Source of the DNA: an uncultured Alphaproteobacteria bacterium
Lineage (GTDB): Bacteria; Pseudomonadota; Alphaproteobacteria; Rhizobiales; Aestuariivirgaceae
Assembly: GCA_937870685.1 (NCBI GenBank)
Contig: CALMZX010000127.1
Span: 1 to 32,354, forward strand
Length of the DNA stretch: 32,354 bases
Reading direction: 5' to 3'
Below the pieces are notes generated by a model that saw nothing but the letters and a program-made list of their open reading frames with translations, searched no databases and was not told the origin of the DNA. Positions 16,422 to 24,617 of this stretch are shown piece after piece (the stretch's first letter is position 1; each line of letters begins with the position of its first letter). Position numbers and translations under genes: made by a program.

Positions 16422-16847
16422 ATGAATGATGAATCAAAAGCACGATTGGACTATTTGAAGAGCGCATATGCCATTTATGTTGGCCACATAAATTCGATGT
16501 TCAACTATTACTTGATCATAGCAGCTCTAATTGGCAATGCGTTCATCCAGACCTTTAACCCAACATACTCAATATCAAGCTCAATTCGGGTGGCCATCAG
16601 CATAGTAGGTCTTTTGCTGTCTCTGATTTTCCTTGGCGTGCATTTTCGTAGTCGAGATATGCTTGATACGATTGAAATCGGATTAATGGATATTGAGAAA
16701 ACACACTTTGGACCAGAGGCCGGCTTCCTTTGCAATCTTCCCAAGAGAGGATTCTATAGAAAGCTGAGCTTTCTTTTTCCTGCTGCGTACTCAGTGTTCT
16801 GCTTTGCCTTCTTGGGCATGTTGCTATGGAGCTTTTGTCGTCACTGA
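16422..16847 (+). CDS. AT-rich orphan membrane protein, three predicted TM helices
   Basis: A 141-aa protein I do not recognise. A short charged N-terminal helix (MNDESKARLDYLKSAYAIYV) leads into hydrophobic segments at about 27-46 (NYYLIIAALIGNAFIQTF), 53-74 (IRVAISIVGLLLSLIFLGVH) and 113-137 (LSFLFPAAYSVFCFAFLGML). GC is about 41% over 16441-16620, against 70% in a 60-base sample at the end of hydA, and rare codons such as ATA and AGA are used. This points to recent acquisition. The helix-then-TM-pair layout vaguely resembles SLATT-type effector membrane proteins, but no partner gene is present and the resemblance is weak. It lies 23 bases after hydA. Confidence 0.7.
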   Translation: MNDESKARLDYLKSAYAIYVGHINSMFNYYLIIAALIGNAFIQTFNPTYSISSSIRVAISIVGLLLSLIFLGVHFRSRDMLDTIEIGLMDIEKTHFGPEAGFLCNLPKRGFYRKLSFLFPAAYSVFCFAFLGMLLWSFCRH

Positions 16848-16972
16848 TTAACTTTATGGCTATATGTTTCTCTTGTCAGAGAAAGTGCGCGCCTTCGTAC
16901 TGGTGCGCGATCAAGGTGCGCTTCCGCAATGACGGATATGTGGAGATATAAAGTGGCAAAGGAAAACACTGC

Positions 16973-17281
16973 ATGATCCGCCACGCCGTATTCGTCCGCT
17001 TTAAGCTGGGCTTAGATGCCACGAATATCCTTGCTGCACTCACAGCATTAAAATCGAAAATCCCCGGCATCATCGCCATCTCGGCTGGCGTTGATTGCAG
17101 CCCCGAGGGATTGCAGCGCGGCCACACCCATGGCTTCACGGTGGACTTCGAGAATGCAGCAGCACGCGATGCCTATCTGCTGCATCCTGAACATCAGAAG
17201 GTGGGTGCCATGATTGTTGCAGCCGCGGTGGGTGGCATTGACGGTGTCACCGTCATCGACTGGGAGATGGAAGGACCATGA
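16973..17281 (+). CDS. Dabb-family (stress-responsive alpha/beta-barrel) protein 1
   Basis: A 102-aa ferredoxin-like fold protein. The MIRHAVFVRFK start, the central IPGIIAISAGVDCSPEG segment, HTHGFTVDFENAAARDAYLL and HPEHQKVGAMIV are typical of the Dabb domain, which forms dimeric barrels. Known roles range from stress response to polyketide cyclisation, so no reaction can be assigned. It precedes a second Dabb gene with a 4-base ATGA overlap. Base composition returns to GC-rich here. Confidence 0.85.
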   Translation: MIRHAVFVRFKLGLDATNILAALTALKSKIPGIIAISAGVDCSPEGLQRGHTHGFTVDFENAAARDAYLLHPEHQKVGAMIVAAAVGGIDGVTVIDWEMEGP

Positions 17282-17574
17282 TCCGCCACGCCGCGATTTT
17301 CAGGCTGAAGCACGCCAAGGGTTCGCCGGGCGAACAGTCATTTCTCTCGGCCCTGAAGGGCTTGCGCAAAATTCCCGGTGTGGAGAATTTCGAGATCGCG
17401 CGCGAGACAAGCCCCAAGAATGATTTCGACTATGCCGTCTCCATGACCTTCGCGGACCAAGATGCCTATCACGGCTACAACGTGCATCCCGACCATGTGG
17501 CCTTTGTGGAGTCCCGGTGGATTCCGGAGGTCGTGGCCTTCATGGAACACGACACGGAGGTGATGGCGGTTTGA
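17278..17574 (+). CDS. Dabb-family (stress-responsive alpha/beta-barrel) protein 2
   Basis: A 98-aa paralogue of the preceding protein, starting MIRHAAIFRLKHAKGSPGE with the same IPGV...DFDYAVSMTFADQDAY and HPDHVAFVESRW pattern. The ATGA overlap with Dabb 1 suggests coupled, near-equimolar synthesis and perhaps a heterodimeric barrel. The function is unknown. It ends 8 bases before the convergent channel gene. Confidence 0.85.
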   Translation: MIRHAAIFRLKHAKGSPGEQSFLSALKGLRKIPGVENFEIARETSPKNDFDYAVSMTFADQDAYHGYNVHPDHVAFVESRWIPEVVAFMEHDTEVMAV

Positions 17575-17582
17575 GGCCCGGC

Positions 17583-18029
17583 TCAGCGCTCCAGCCAGTC
17601 GTGCTCCAGTGTGCGCAGGCGGCTCATCATGGAAATGAGGAAGGCCGTGGACCAGCCGAACAGGATGAGGCCATTGGCGCCCTCGATGGCGCTGAGGATG
17701 CGCCACTGCGGCCCCAGCACAATGTCGCCATAGCCGATGGTGGTGAAGCTCACGGTCGAGAAATAGAGTGCTGGCTCGAATTCACTGATGGCACCGAGGC
17801 CGAGATAGACTGCCGCATAGGACCAGATTTCAACGGTGTGGAGCGCGATGATGCCGAGCACCGCGAAGATCAGCAGCGAGACCTGGCGGATCACCTCCGA
17901 GAACTGCGCCACGCGGTGGCTGTGGCGGCTCAAGAGGCGCAGCAGGAAGACAATGCCGAAGAAATGGATGGCCACCGTCCATGTCATCATGATGGTGGCG
18001 AGAACAAGCGTGAGGATGAGACCGTGCAT
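17583..18029 (-). CDS. Small potassium-channel-like membrane protein (Ion_trans_2)
   Basis: A 148-aa protein with hydrophobic segments at about 3-32 and 48-75, a pore loop containing the K+ selectivity filter TTIGYGD (96-102), and a last helix at about 113-136. The filter is intact, so K+ selectivity is likely if it forms a tetramer. No cytosolic RCK or nucleotide-binding domain is attached. It follows the rhaR-like gene on the same strand after 51 bases and may ride on its transcript, although the functions appear unrelated. Confidence 0.88.
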   Translation of the reverse strand: MHGLILTLVLATIMMTWTVAIHFFGIVFLLRLLSRHSHRVAQFSEVIRQVSLLIFAVLGIIALHTVEIWSYAAVYLGLGAISEFEPALYFSTVSFTTIGYGDIVLGPQWRILSAIEGANGLILFGWSTAFLISMMSRLRTLEHDWLER

Positions 18030-18080
18030 GAACCCACGATACAGCCCGTGCCTGATTCGCGGGATGTTTCTGCTGACGAT

Positions 18081-18884
18081 TCAGGCGGCGCTGCGCGAAC
18101 TGGCCTCGCCGCCCACGCGGGCGATGATGACGTTGACGCCGCGGTTGCGCATCATGTCGAGCATGGCAGGGGGCGCATCCTCGTCGGTGATGAGGGTGTG
18201 GACCTGCGAGAGCTGGCAGAGCACCATGGAGCCCCGGCTTTCGAACTTGGTGGAATCGGCCAGCACCACCAGCTGTTCGGCCCGCGTGATGAGCTTCGCC
18301 TCGGCCCTGGCGATGAGGGGGTCGCCCTCGATCACGCCCATCTGGCTGATGGCGTGGCAACTCATGAACATGCGCGACGCCGTGAAATGCTGGATCGCGT
18401 CCTCGTCGAAGGGCGAGAGGATGATGCCCTGTTCGCGGTAAACCTCGCCGCCCGGCAGCACGATGCGGTTGCCGCTGGTGCCGATCAGCTCCTGGGCGAT
18501 GGGAAAGGAATTGGTGAGGATCTGCAGGCGGCGCTCACGCAGGTATTCGGCCATGAACCAGGTGGTGGAACCGGCGTTGATGATGATCGATTCACCGTCG
18601 CTGCAGAGGTTGGCCGCCTCGCGGGCCAGCGCCCGCTTCTTGGCCGAGTTCATGTTCTGGGCAACACCGAAGGGCTTGGCGCTGAGGTGCGACTGCTCGA
18701 AGCTTTCCACCGCTTCAATGCCGCCGTGGATGCGCCTGATCTGGCCCATTTCCTCCAGTTTGGTGACGTCACGGCGCAGGGTGGCGGGCGAAGCGCCCGT
18801 CATCTGGCCCAACTCGCGCAGGCGCATCACCCCGCGGCTGCGGATGTGCGTGAGGATCAGCTGCCATCTCTCGCGTTCATGCAT
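18081..18884 (-). CDS. rhaR: DeoR-family transcriptional regulator, probable rhamnose repressor RhaR
   Basis: A 267-aa DeoR protein. The helix-turn-helix is at residues 1-56 (LGQMTGASPATLRRDVTKLE, then QIRRIHGG). The C-terminal sugar-phosphate sensor domain contains SIIINAGSTTWFMAEYL and the conserved GGEVYRE and VLADSTKF blocks. It diverges from rhaD-rhaI across about 145 bases, as in the Rhizobium leguminosarum rha locus, where a DeoR-type RhaR represses divergent rhaDI. In that organism rhaR is followed by the transporter and kinase genes; here a K+ channel gene follows instead. Confidence 0.87.
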   Translation of the reverse strand: MHERERWQLILTHIRSRGVMRLRELGQMTGASPATLRRDVTKLEEMGQIRRIHGGIEAVESFEQSHLSAKPFGVAQNMNSAKKRALAREAANLCSDGESIIINAGSTTWFMAEYLRERRLQILTNSFPIAQELIGTSGNRIVLPGGEVYREQGIILSPFDEDAIQHFTASRMFMSCHAISQMGVIEGDPLIARAEAKLITRAEQLVVLADSTKFESRGSMVLCQLSQVHTLITDEDAPPAMLDMMRNRGVNVIIARVGGEASSRSAA

Positions 18885-19028
18885 GAGCGGACGCTACTCA
18901 AAATCGCTCACAGAGGTCAACCATCTTTCGCTCATATTGCGCCGCAAAACGTCACCGCAGTGCAATATCGCACATGCAGTGATGATTTCTGATTGACCCT
19001 GAGCGAATGGCTTGCCTATGCTCCGGGC
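18885..19028. promoter_or_regulatory. rhaR / rhaD divergent promoter region with repeated CGCTCA motifs
   Basis: CGCTCA occurs at 18905-18910 and 18929-18934, and its complement TGAGCG at 18884-18889 and 19000-19005. An inverted pair ATATTGC (about 18934) / GCAATAT (about 18962) also lies here. These are plausible DeoR-type operator elements. The motif is short and the assignment is inference. Confidence 0.4.
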
Positions 19029-21095
19029 ATGAGCAACCTCCTCCTGAAGTCCCTCTGGGACGAGCCCCACGCGCAATCCCTCGATGAGCCGGGCCAACTC
19101 CTGTACCGGTCCAACCTCCTCGGCGCCGACCTCCGCATCACCAATTTCGGCGGCGGCAATACCTCCGCAAAGGTCACGCACAAGGATCCGCTGACGGGCA
19201 AGGACGTGACCGTGCTGTGGGTGAAGGGTTCGGGCGGCGACCTCGGTTCCATGAAGCTGGACGGCTTTGCCACGCTCTACATGGACAAGCTGGAATCGCT
19301 GAAGTCGCTCTACAAGAGCCTCGACCAGGAAGACGCGATGGTGCACGCGCTGAACCATTGCATCTTCAACCTCAATCCGCGCGCCCCATCGATCGATACC
19401 TGCCTGCATGGCTATGTGCCCTGGGCGCATGTGGACCATGTGCACTGTGACGCGGTCATCGCCATCGCCGCTGCCGCCGATTCCGAGAAATTGACGAAAG
19501 AGGTGTTCGGCGACGAGATGGGCTATCTGCCGTGGCAGCGCCCGGGCATTGATCTCGGCATCAAGCTCGGCGCCATGGCGGCGGCCAATCCCAAGCTGGT
19601 GGGCGTGGTGCTGGGCGCGCATGGCCTGTTCACCTGGGGCAAGACCGCCCGGGAAAGTTACGAGACCACGCTGCGGATCATCAACAAGGCCGCTGTGTGG
19701 CTGGACAAGAATGTCAAGCGTCCGGCCTTCGGCGGCGAGGCCGTGGCGTCTCTTCCCGCCGATGAACGCAAGGCTGTTGCGCGCCGCCTGATGCCTGACA
19801 TCCGTGGCCGCATCAGCAAGGGTGAACACAAGGCTGGCCATTTCACTGATGCGCCTGAGGTGCTGGAATTCGTCAATTCGAAACAGCTGGGCGCGCTGGC
19901 GCCGCTTGGCACGTCGTGCCCGGACCATTTCCTGCGCACCAAGATCAAGCCACTGATCGTGCCGCATGATGCAGAAGGCGCGGCGCTCGATGCGCTGCTG
20001 GACGGCTACCGCAAGGACTATGCTGCCTATTACGAGCGCTGCAAGCATGCCGACTCGCCAGCCCTGCGCGACGCCAACGCCATCATCTATCTCGTGCCGG
20101 GTGTGGGCATGCTCTCCTTCGCCAAGGACAAGGCCACGGCCCGCATCGCCTCGGAATTCTATGTCAATGCCATCAACGTGATGCGCGGCGCCAATGGCGT
20201 GTCGCAATACAGGGGCCTGCCGGAGCAGGAGGCCTTCAACATCGAATACTGGCTGCTGGAAGAGGCAAAGCTGCAACGCATGCCGAAGCCCAAGGCCCTG
20301 CAGGGGCGGATTGCGCTTGTGACCGGCGGTGCCAGCGGCATCGGCCTTGCCATCGCCGAGAAGCTGCTCTCGGAAGGCGCCTGCGTCACCATCGCCGATA
20401 TCAATGATGACGGCATGAAGGATGTCAGCGCGGCACTGGGCAAGCGCTTCGGCAAGGACAGCGTCTTCACCGTCAACATGGATGTGACCAAGGAAGAGGC
20501 CGTCATCAAAGGCTTTGCCGACACGGTGCTGCGCTTTGGCGGGCTGGACATTGTGGTCAACAATGCCGGCATCGCCATTCCCATGCCTGCGGATGAAACC
20601 ACGCTTGATGTCTGGAACAAGCAGATGGCCATTCTCGGCACAGGCTATTTCCTCGTGGGCCGGGAAGGCTTCCGCCTTCTCAAGCGCCAGAACAACGCTG
20701 GTTCGATGATCTACATCTCGTCGAAGAACGGTGTGGTGGCCTCGCCCGGCACTTCTGCCTATGGTGCCATGAAGGCGGCGGAAATCCATCTCGCCCGCGT
20801 GCTTGCCGCGGAGGGTGCGCCATTCGGCATCCGTGTCAACACGGTGAATCCGGACGCGGTGTTGCGCGGCTCCAAGATCATGTCGGAAGGCTTCCGCCTG
20901 AGCAGGGCCCAGAGCCTCGGCATCAAGCCAGACGAACTGGATGACCACTACCGCAAGCGCTCCCTGCTGCAGCGCTCGGTCTATCCGGAAGACATTGCGG
21001 AGGCCGTGTACTGGTTCGCTTCCGATGCCTCCAACAAGTCCACCGGCAACATTCTCAACGTGGATGCGGGCCATCTCGCGTCCTTCACGAGGTAA
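19029..21095 (+). CDS. rhaD: Bifunctional rhamnulose-1-phosphate aldolase / short-chain dehydrogenase
   Basis: A 688-aa fusion. The N-terminal class-II aldolase domain (about 1-415) carries RITNFGGGNTSAK, VKGSGGDLGSM and the zinc-ligand block AHVDHVHCDAV. The C-terminal SDR domain (about 425-688) has TGGASGIG (431-438), VNNAGIA, the catalytic ISSKNGV serine region and YGAMK (Tyr-x3-Lys). It would split L-rhamnulose-1-phosphate to dihydroxyacetone phosphate and L-lactaldehyde and oxidise the aldehyde to lactate. The ATG at 19029 fits family length; its RBS is weak and a TTG at 18993 is an alternative. rhaI follows 6 bases after the stop. Confidence 0.93.
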   Translation: MSNLLLKSLWDEPHAQSLDEPGQLLYRSNLLGADLRITNFGGGNTSAKVTHKDPLTGKDVTVLWVKGSGGDLGSMKLDGFATLYMDKLESLKSLYKSLDQEDAMVHALNHCIFNLNPRAPSIDTCLHGYVPWAHVDHVHCDAVIAIAAAADSEKLTKEVFGDEMGYLPWQRPGIDLGIKLGAMAAANPKLVGVVLGAHGLFTWGKTARESYETTLRIINKAAVWLDKNVKRPAFGGEAVASLPADERKAVARRLMPDIRGRISKGEHKAGHFTDAPEVLEFVNSKQLGALAPLGTSCPDHFLRTKIKPLIVPHDAEGAALDALLDGYRKDYAAYYERCKHADSPALRDANAIIYLVPGVGMLSFAKDKATARIASEFYVNAINVMRGANGVSQYRGLPEQEAFNIEYWLLEEAKLQRMPKPKALQGRIALVTGGASGIGLAIAEKLLSEGACVTIADINDDGMKDVSAALGKRFGKDSVFTVNMDVTKEEAVIKGFADTVLRFGGLDIVVNNAGIAIPMPADETTLDVWNKQMAILGTGYFLVGREGFRLLKRQNNAGSMIYISSKNGVVASPGTSAYGAMKAAEIHLARVLAAEGAPFGIRVNTVNPDAVLRGSKIMSEGFRLSRAQSLGIKPDELDDHYRKRSLLQRSVYPEDIAEAVYWFASDASNKSTGNILNVDAGHLASFTR

Positions 21096-21101
21096 AACCG
21101 C

Positions 21102-22394
21102 ATGAGCTTCGCGATTTCAGCCGATTTCATTGCCGCCGAGAACGCGAAGTCTCTCATCGCCCACACGGACGACTATGCTCATCTCGGGCAGCAGCTGGAG
21201 CGGCGCGGCATTTCCATTGAAGCCATGACCAGGCGCGCAATGGAGTACCAGGTGGCCGTTCCGACATGGGGCGTGGGCACCGGCGGTACGCGCTTTGCCC
21301 GCTTTCCTGGTCCCGGTGAACCGCGCCACATTCACGACAAGCTGGAGGATTGCGGCGTCATCAACCAGCTGACACGCGCCACTGGCACCGTCTCGCCGCA
21401 TTTTCCGTGGGACAAGGTCTCGGACTACAATGCCCTGCGGCAGGAAGCAGCGCAGTATTCGCTGGGCTTTGACGCGGTCAACTCCAATACCTTCCAGGAC
21501 CAGAAAGGCCAGCGGTTGAGCTACAAGTTCGGATCGCTCTCGCACGCCGACAGGGGCACGCGCCAGCAGGCGGTGGAACACAATCTCGAATGCATTGAGA
21601 TCGGCCAGAAGCTGGGGTCAACAGCGCTGACAGTGTGGATCGCCGACGGCACCAATTTCCCCGGCCAGCAGAACCTCTCACGCATGTTCGAGAACTATCT
21701 GGAGGCCTGCGAACGGATCTATGCTGGACTGCCGAAGAGCTGGCTCCTGTTCCTCGAACACAAGATGTACGAGCCCGCCTTCTACTCCACGGTGATTTCG
21801 GACTGGGGCTCAAGCTTGTTGGCGGCGCTGCATCTTGGCCCACAGGCCAAGTGCCTCGTTGATCTCGGGCACCATGCACCCAATACCAACATCGAGCAGA
21901 TCGTGGCGAGACTCATCCACGCCGGGCGGCTGGCCGGATTCCACTTCAATGACTCGAAGTATGGTGATGATGATCTGGATTCCGGCGCCATCGATCCCTT
22001 CCGCCTGTTCCTCGTCTTCAACGAACTGGTGGATGCGGAGATGCGCAGGGCCAAGGATTTTTCGCCCGCCTACATGATCGACCAGTCGCACAACGTCACC
22101 GACCCGATCGAAAGCCTGATGTCGTCCGCGACTGAAATCCTACGGGCCTATGTGCAAGCCTCGCTGGTCAACAGGTCTGCCCTCGCCGATGCCCAGTCCG
22201 CGAGTGATGTGATGGTGGCGCACCGCATGCTGAAGCTGGCCTACACCACCGATGTCTCGCCGATCCTGGCGGAAGCACGGTTGCGCAGGGGCGGTGCGTT
22301 GACGCCCATCGAGACATACCGGGCCTCCGGCTATCGTTCCGCCAAGACGCGCGAGCGCCCCGCAGTTGCGGGGTCGTCGTCTGGCATCGTGTGA
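21102..22394 (+). CDS. rhaI: L-rhamnose isomerase (rhizobial RhaI type)
   Basis: A 430-aa TIM-barrel sugar isomerase that converts L-rhamnose to L-rhamnulose. Length and motifs match the Rhizobium/Pseudomonas stutzeri RhaI family and not E. coli RhaA: VGTGGTRFARFPGPGEPR near the N-terminus, then LTVWIADGTNFPG with metal-site Glu/Asp residues, LLFLEHKMYEPAFY, CLVDLGHHAPNTNIEQIVA and GFHFNDSKYGDDDLDSGAI. It is translated 6 bases behind rhaD and completes the isomerase and aldolase steps. The kinase that should act between them is not in the window. Confidence 0.93.
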   Translation: MSFAISADFIAAENAKSLIAHTDDYAHLGQQLERRGISIEAMTRRAMEYQVAVPTWGVGTGGTRFARFPGPGEPRHIHDKLEDCGVINQLTRATGTVSPHFPWDKVSDYNALRQEAAQYSLGFDAVNSNTFQDQKGQRLSYKFGSLSHADRGTRQQAVEHNLECIEIGQKLGSTALTVWIADGTNFPGQQNLSRMFENYLEACERIYAGLPKSWLLFLEHKMYEPAFYSTVISDWGSSLLAALHLGPQAKCLVDLGHHAPNTNIEQIVARLIHAGRLAGFHFNDSKYGDDDLDSGAIDPFRLFLVFNELVDAEMRRAKDFSPAYMIDQSHNVTDPIESLMSSATEILRAYVQASLVNRSALADAQSASDVMVAHRMLKLAYTTDVSPILAEARLRRGGALTPIETYRASGYRSAKTRERPAVAGSSSGIV

Positions 22395-22472
22395 TTCCGG
22401 CAGGCCTTGCGGCTTGGCAAGACAGGATAGCCGTGGCAATCATGCGCCGGAAGTCATCGAGGATATCCGCCC

Positions 22473-23549
22473 ATGCCGGTCCGCATTGATCTTGCTGCTG
22501 TCCAGTTCGGAGAGAAGGAACGCCCGCTGGCCGAGGCTGCCGGGTTCTCGCTCTCCACGTTCCGCTATGACAGCGGGATTGCAGCGCTTCGGGTGAGGAA
22601 CAGGCGCGGCGAGATCGTCGTTCTGCCCTTCAAGGGACACCAGATTTGGCGCTGCATCTTCGATGGCCGTGACCTGACGATGAAGTCCATGTTCGACGAG
22701 CCTGTGCCGGACGTGCCCTATCTTGAAACCTACGGAGCCTTTTTCATTCACTGTGGCGCCACCGCCATTGGCGCACCTGGCCCCACGGACCGCCATGGCC
22801 TGCATGGTGAGCTGCCCAATGCGCCCTTCCAGAAAGGTTGGGTCGTCATCGACGAAGAGAAAGGCACCTGTGCCATCGTCGGAACCTATGAGTACACTGT
22901 GGCATTTTCCTATCACTATCTGGCGACATCCACCCATGTGATGGGCGCCGATTCAACACTGCTCGATGTTTCGCTGTCGGTCGAAAACCTGAAAAAGACG
23001 CCGATGGACCTGATGTATCTGGCGCATGCCAACTTCCGTCCGGTGGACAATGGCGAACTGATCTACAGCGCACCTTACACGGCAAAGGCCGTGCGTGTGC
23101 GAAAGTCCATTCCGGCCCACATCTCGCCAAAACCGGGGTACAGGGAATTTCTTGAGCAACTTGCAGACAATCCCAAACTTCACCATGTCCTGAAGCCGGA
23201 ACTTGGCTTCGATCCCGAAGTGGCAATGATGATCGACATGGGGAGCGGCCCCGATGGTTTCGCCCACGCCCTTCTGCGGCGGCCGGACGGGACGTCGGAC
23301 TACATGCGCTACCGTCCCGAACAGTGCAGCCAGTGCGTGCGCTGGATTTGCCGCACGCCGGACCAGGACGCCATCGGCATGGCGTTCCCGTCCACGTCCG
23401 AAGTTGAAGGTTACACGGCCGAGAAGAAGAAGGGGTTCTTTGTCAATCTGGATGGCGGCAAGACCTGGCGCGTGGACATGCGCATCGGCAGCCTCGACCG
23501 TGACGAGACAGCGCGTGTGGTGACGGAGATCGCGGCCATCAACGGATGA
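22473..23549 (+). CDS. DUF4432-family protein, aldose-epimerase-like
   Basis: A 358-aa protein with an aldose-1-epimerase-like beta-sandwich pattern: RGEIVVLPFKGHQIWRCIFD, then a His-containing FIHCGATAIGAPGPTDRHGL segment, then DLMYLAHANFRPVDNGELIY. DUF4432 proteins sit in many sugar loci and are presumed mutarotases or sugar-binding proteins. Here it is 78 bases behind rhaI and could do the mutarotase job of RhaU, which is absent; this is inference from position. Its stop overlaps the next start by 4 bases. Confidence 0.82.
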   Translation: MPVRIDLAAVQFGEKERPLAEAAGFSLSTFRYDSGIAALRVRNRRGEIVVLPFKGHQIWRCIFDGRDLTMKSMFDEPVPDVPYLETYGAFFIHCGATAIGAPGPTDRHGLHGELPNAPFQKGWVVIDEEKGTCAIVGTYEYTVAFSYHYLATSTHVMGADSTLLDVSLSVENLKKTPMDLMYLAHANFRPVDNGELIYSAPYTAKAVRVRKSIPAHISPKPGYREFLEQLADNPKLHHVLKPELGFDPEVAMMIDMGSGPDGFAHALLRRPDGTSDYMRYRPEQCSQCVRWICRTPDQDAIGMAFPSTSEVEGYTAEKKKGFFVNLDGGKTWRVDMRIGSLDRDETARVVTEIAAING

Positions 23550-24253
23550 GCGCCCGCTCTGTCATGAGGCTCACGCCGGAGCTTGTGATGCTTTGCCATC
23601 GTGAGGTGGCGGATGCAGGGCCTGTGGCATCCGCGGAACATTTGACCGATGCTGACTATCGGCCCGCCGCGCTCGGCTTGCTGGAAGGCCGGGACGGCCC
23701 CATCTGGCTGTTCGCCTATGGCTCACTGATCTGGAAGCCGGAAGTCCCTCATGTGGACATGCGCCGTGCCATCGCAAAAGGGTGGCACCGGGCCTTCTCC
23801 ATGCAGATCCGCCGCTACCGCGCCACGGCGGAACAGCCCGGATACATGATGTGCCTTGACCCGGGTGGCGTGTGTGAAGGCGTTGTTCTCCGCCTGCCGG
23901 AGGATGGTGTCGCGGAGCTTCTGGAAAAGCTGCTGCGGCGGGAACTGAGCCGCAAGGGTGGCCTCGAGGCAGTGCGCTGGATTGATGTGGAAACAGACAT
24001 TGGCGCGGAGAAGGCGCTGGCATTCTATGCGGGCCCGAGGTTCTTGGACTACTATCAGCCGGGACGGCCACTGGACGAGATCGCCTATGGCCTGGCCCGT
24101 GCCTGCGGACACTGGGGATCAGGGGCCGACTACCTCTACAATACCGTCATGCATCTTGAGCAACTTGGCATTCACGATGCCGGGCTGTGGGACCTGCAGG
24201 AGCGTGTCGCCGCTGAGATCGAACAGCTTTACGGACTGCCTGCCAAAGGCTGA
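23546..24253 (+). CDS. ChaC-like gamma-glutamylcyclotransferase
   Basis: A 235-aa protein with the family signature LFAYGSLIWKPEV (55-67), the RYRATAEQPGYMMCLDPGG strand-loop and a C-terminal LARACGHWGSGADYLYNTV helix. ChaC enzymes cleave glutathione to 5-oxoproline and Cys-Gly in the cytosol. The start overlaps the DUF4432 stop (ATGA), so it is co-translated with the rhamnose genes. That is an odd pairing, unless methylglyoxal or lactaldehyde stress links them. The 3' end overlaps the convergent cytochrome gene by 25 bases. An alternative start is the ATG at 23564. Confidence 0.88.
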   Translation: MSARSVMRLTPELVMLCHREVADAGPVASAEHLTDADYRPAALGLLEGRDGPIWLFAYGSLIWKPEVPHVDMRRAIAKGWHRAFSMQIRRYRATAEQPGYMMCLDPGGVCEGVVLRLPEDGVAELLEKLLRRELSRKGGLEAVRWIDVETDIGAEKALAFYAGPRFLDYYQPGRPLDEIAYGLARACGHWGSGADYLYNTVMHLEQLGIHDAGLWDLQERVAAEIEQLYGLPAKG

Positions 24254-24612
24254 AGGGGCGTCTCAAGATCGGTCTTCTGCTTGCCTGCGTGGGCCAGACT
24301 CATGATGTAGGCCGCAATTGCCTCCGCCTGTTCCGGCGTCATCTGCCAATCCGGCATGGCTGGGTGCTCTGTCGCGACACCTTCGTTGAAGGCGTCCTCA
24401 AGGTCGGCAAAATCGTAATTCACGGCGATGTCGCGGAATGTGGGCGCAATGACAAGCGGGCTGTTCCCGGTGGCATAAATGGCATGGCAGATGGCACAAT
24501 TGGCTTCCGCCAGACTCTGGCCCTTGGACAACAGGCTGTCATCAGGCTCTTGGGCGAAAGCTGCCGAACTGGTGGCAAGCAGGATCAGTATGGCGATACG
24601 GCTGACGGACAT
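24229..24612 (-). CDS. Small periplasmic class I cytochrome c (copy 2)
   Basis: A 127-aa precursor with an N-terminal signal peptide (SRIAILILLATSSAAFA, cleaved before QEP) and one heme site CAICH (Cys39, Cys42, His43). The likely axial Met is Met86 in HPAMPDW. It ends in a Pro/Leu tail. I chose the ATG at 24612 for GGAG 8 bases upstream; a GTG at 24621 would overlap the upstream stop. It is a clear paralogue of the preceding cytochrome, with shared GNSP/GESP, IAP.FRD and MP blocks. It probably carries electrons for an unidentified partner enzyme. Confidence 0.9.
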   Translation of the reverse strand: MSVSRIAILILLATSSAAFAQEPDDSLLSKGQSLAEANCAICHAIYATGNSPLVIAPTFRDIAVNYDFADLEDAFNEGVATEHPAMPDWQMTPEQAEAIAAYIMSLAHAGKQKTDLETPLQPLAGSP

Positions 24613-24617
24613 GGCTT

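Noticed and set aside
18993-19028. TTG start for rhaD, extending it by 12 residues
   Set aside because: There is no RBS before the TTG and the extra residues lie in the promoter region. The ATG at 19029 fits family length, though its RBS is also weak.
18894-21074. A 726-codon open frame on the minus strand opposite rhaD
   Set aside because: It mirrors the real gene's third-position GC bias, has no family motif or RBS, and rhaD on the plus strand has intact aldolase and SDR motifs.
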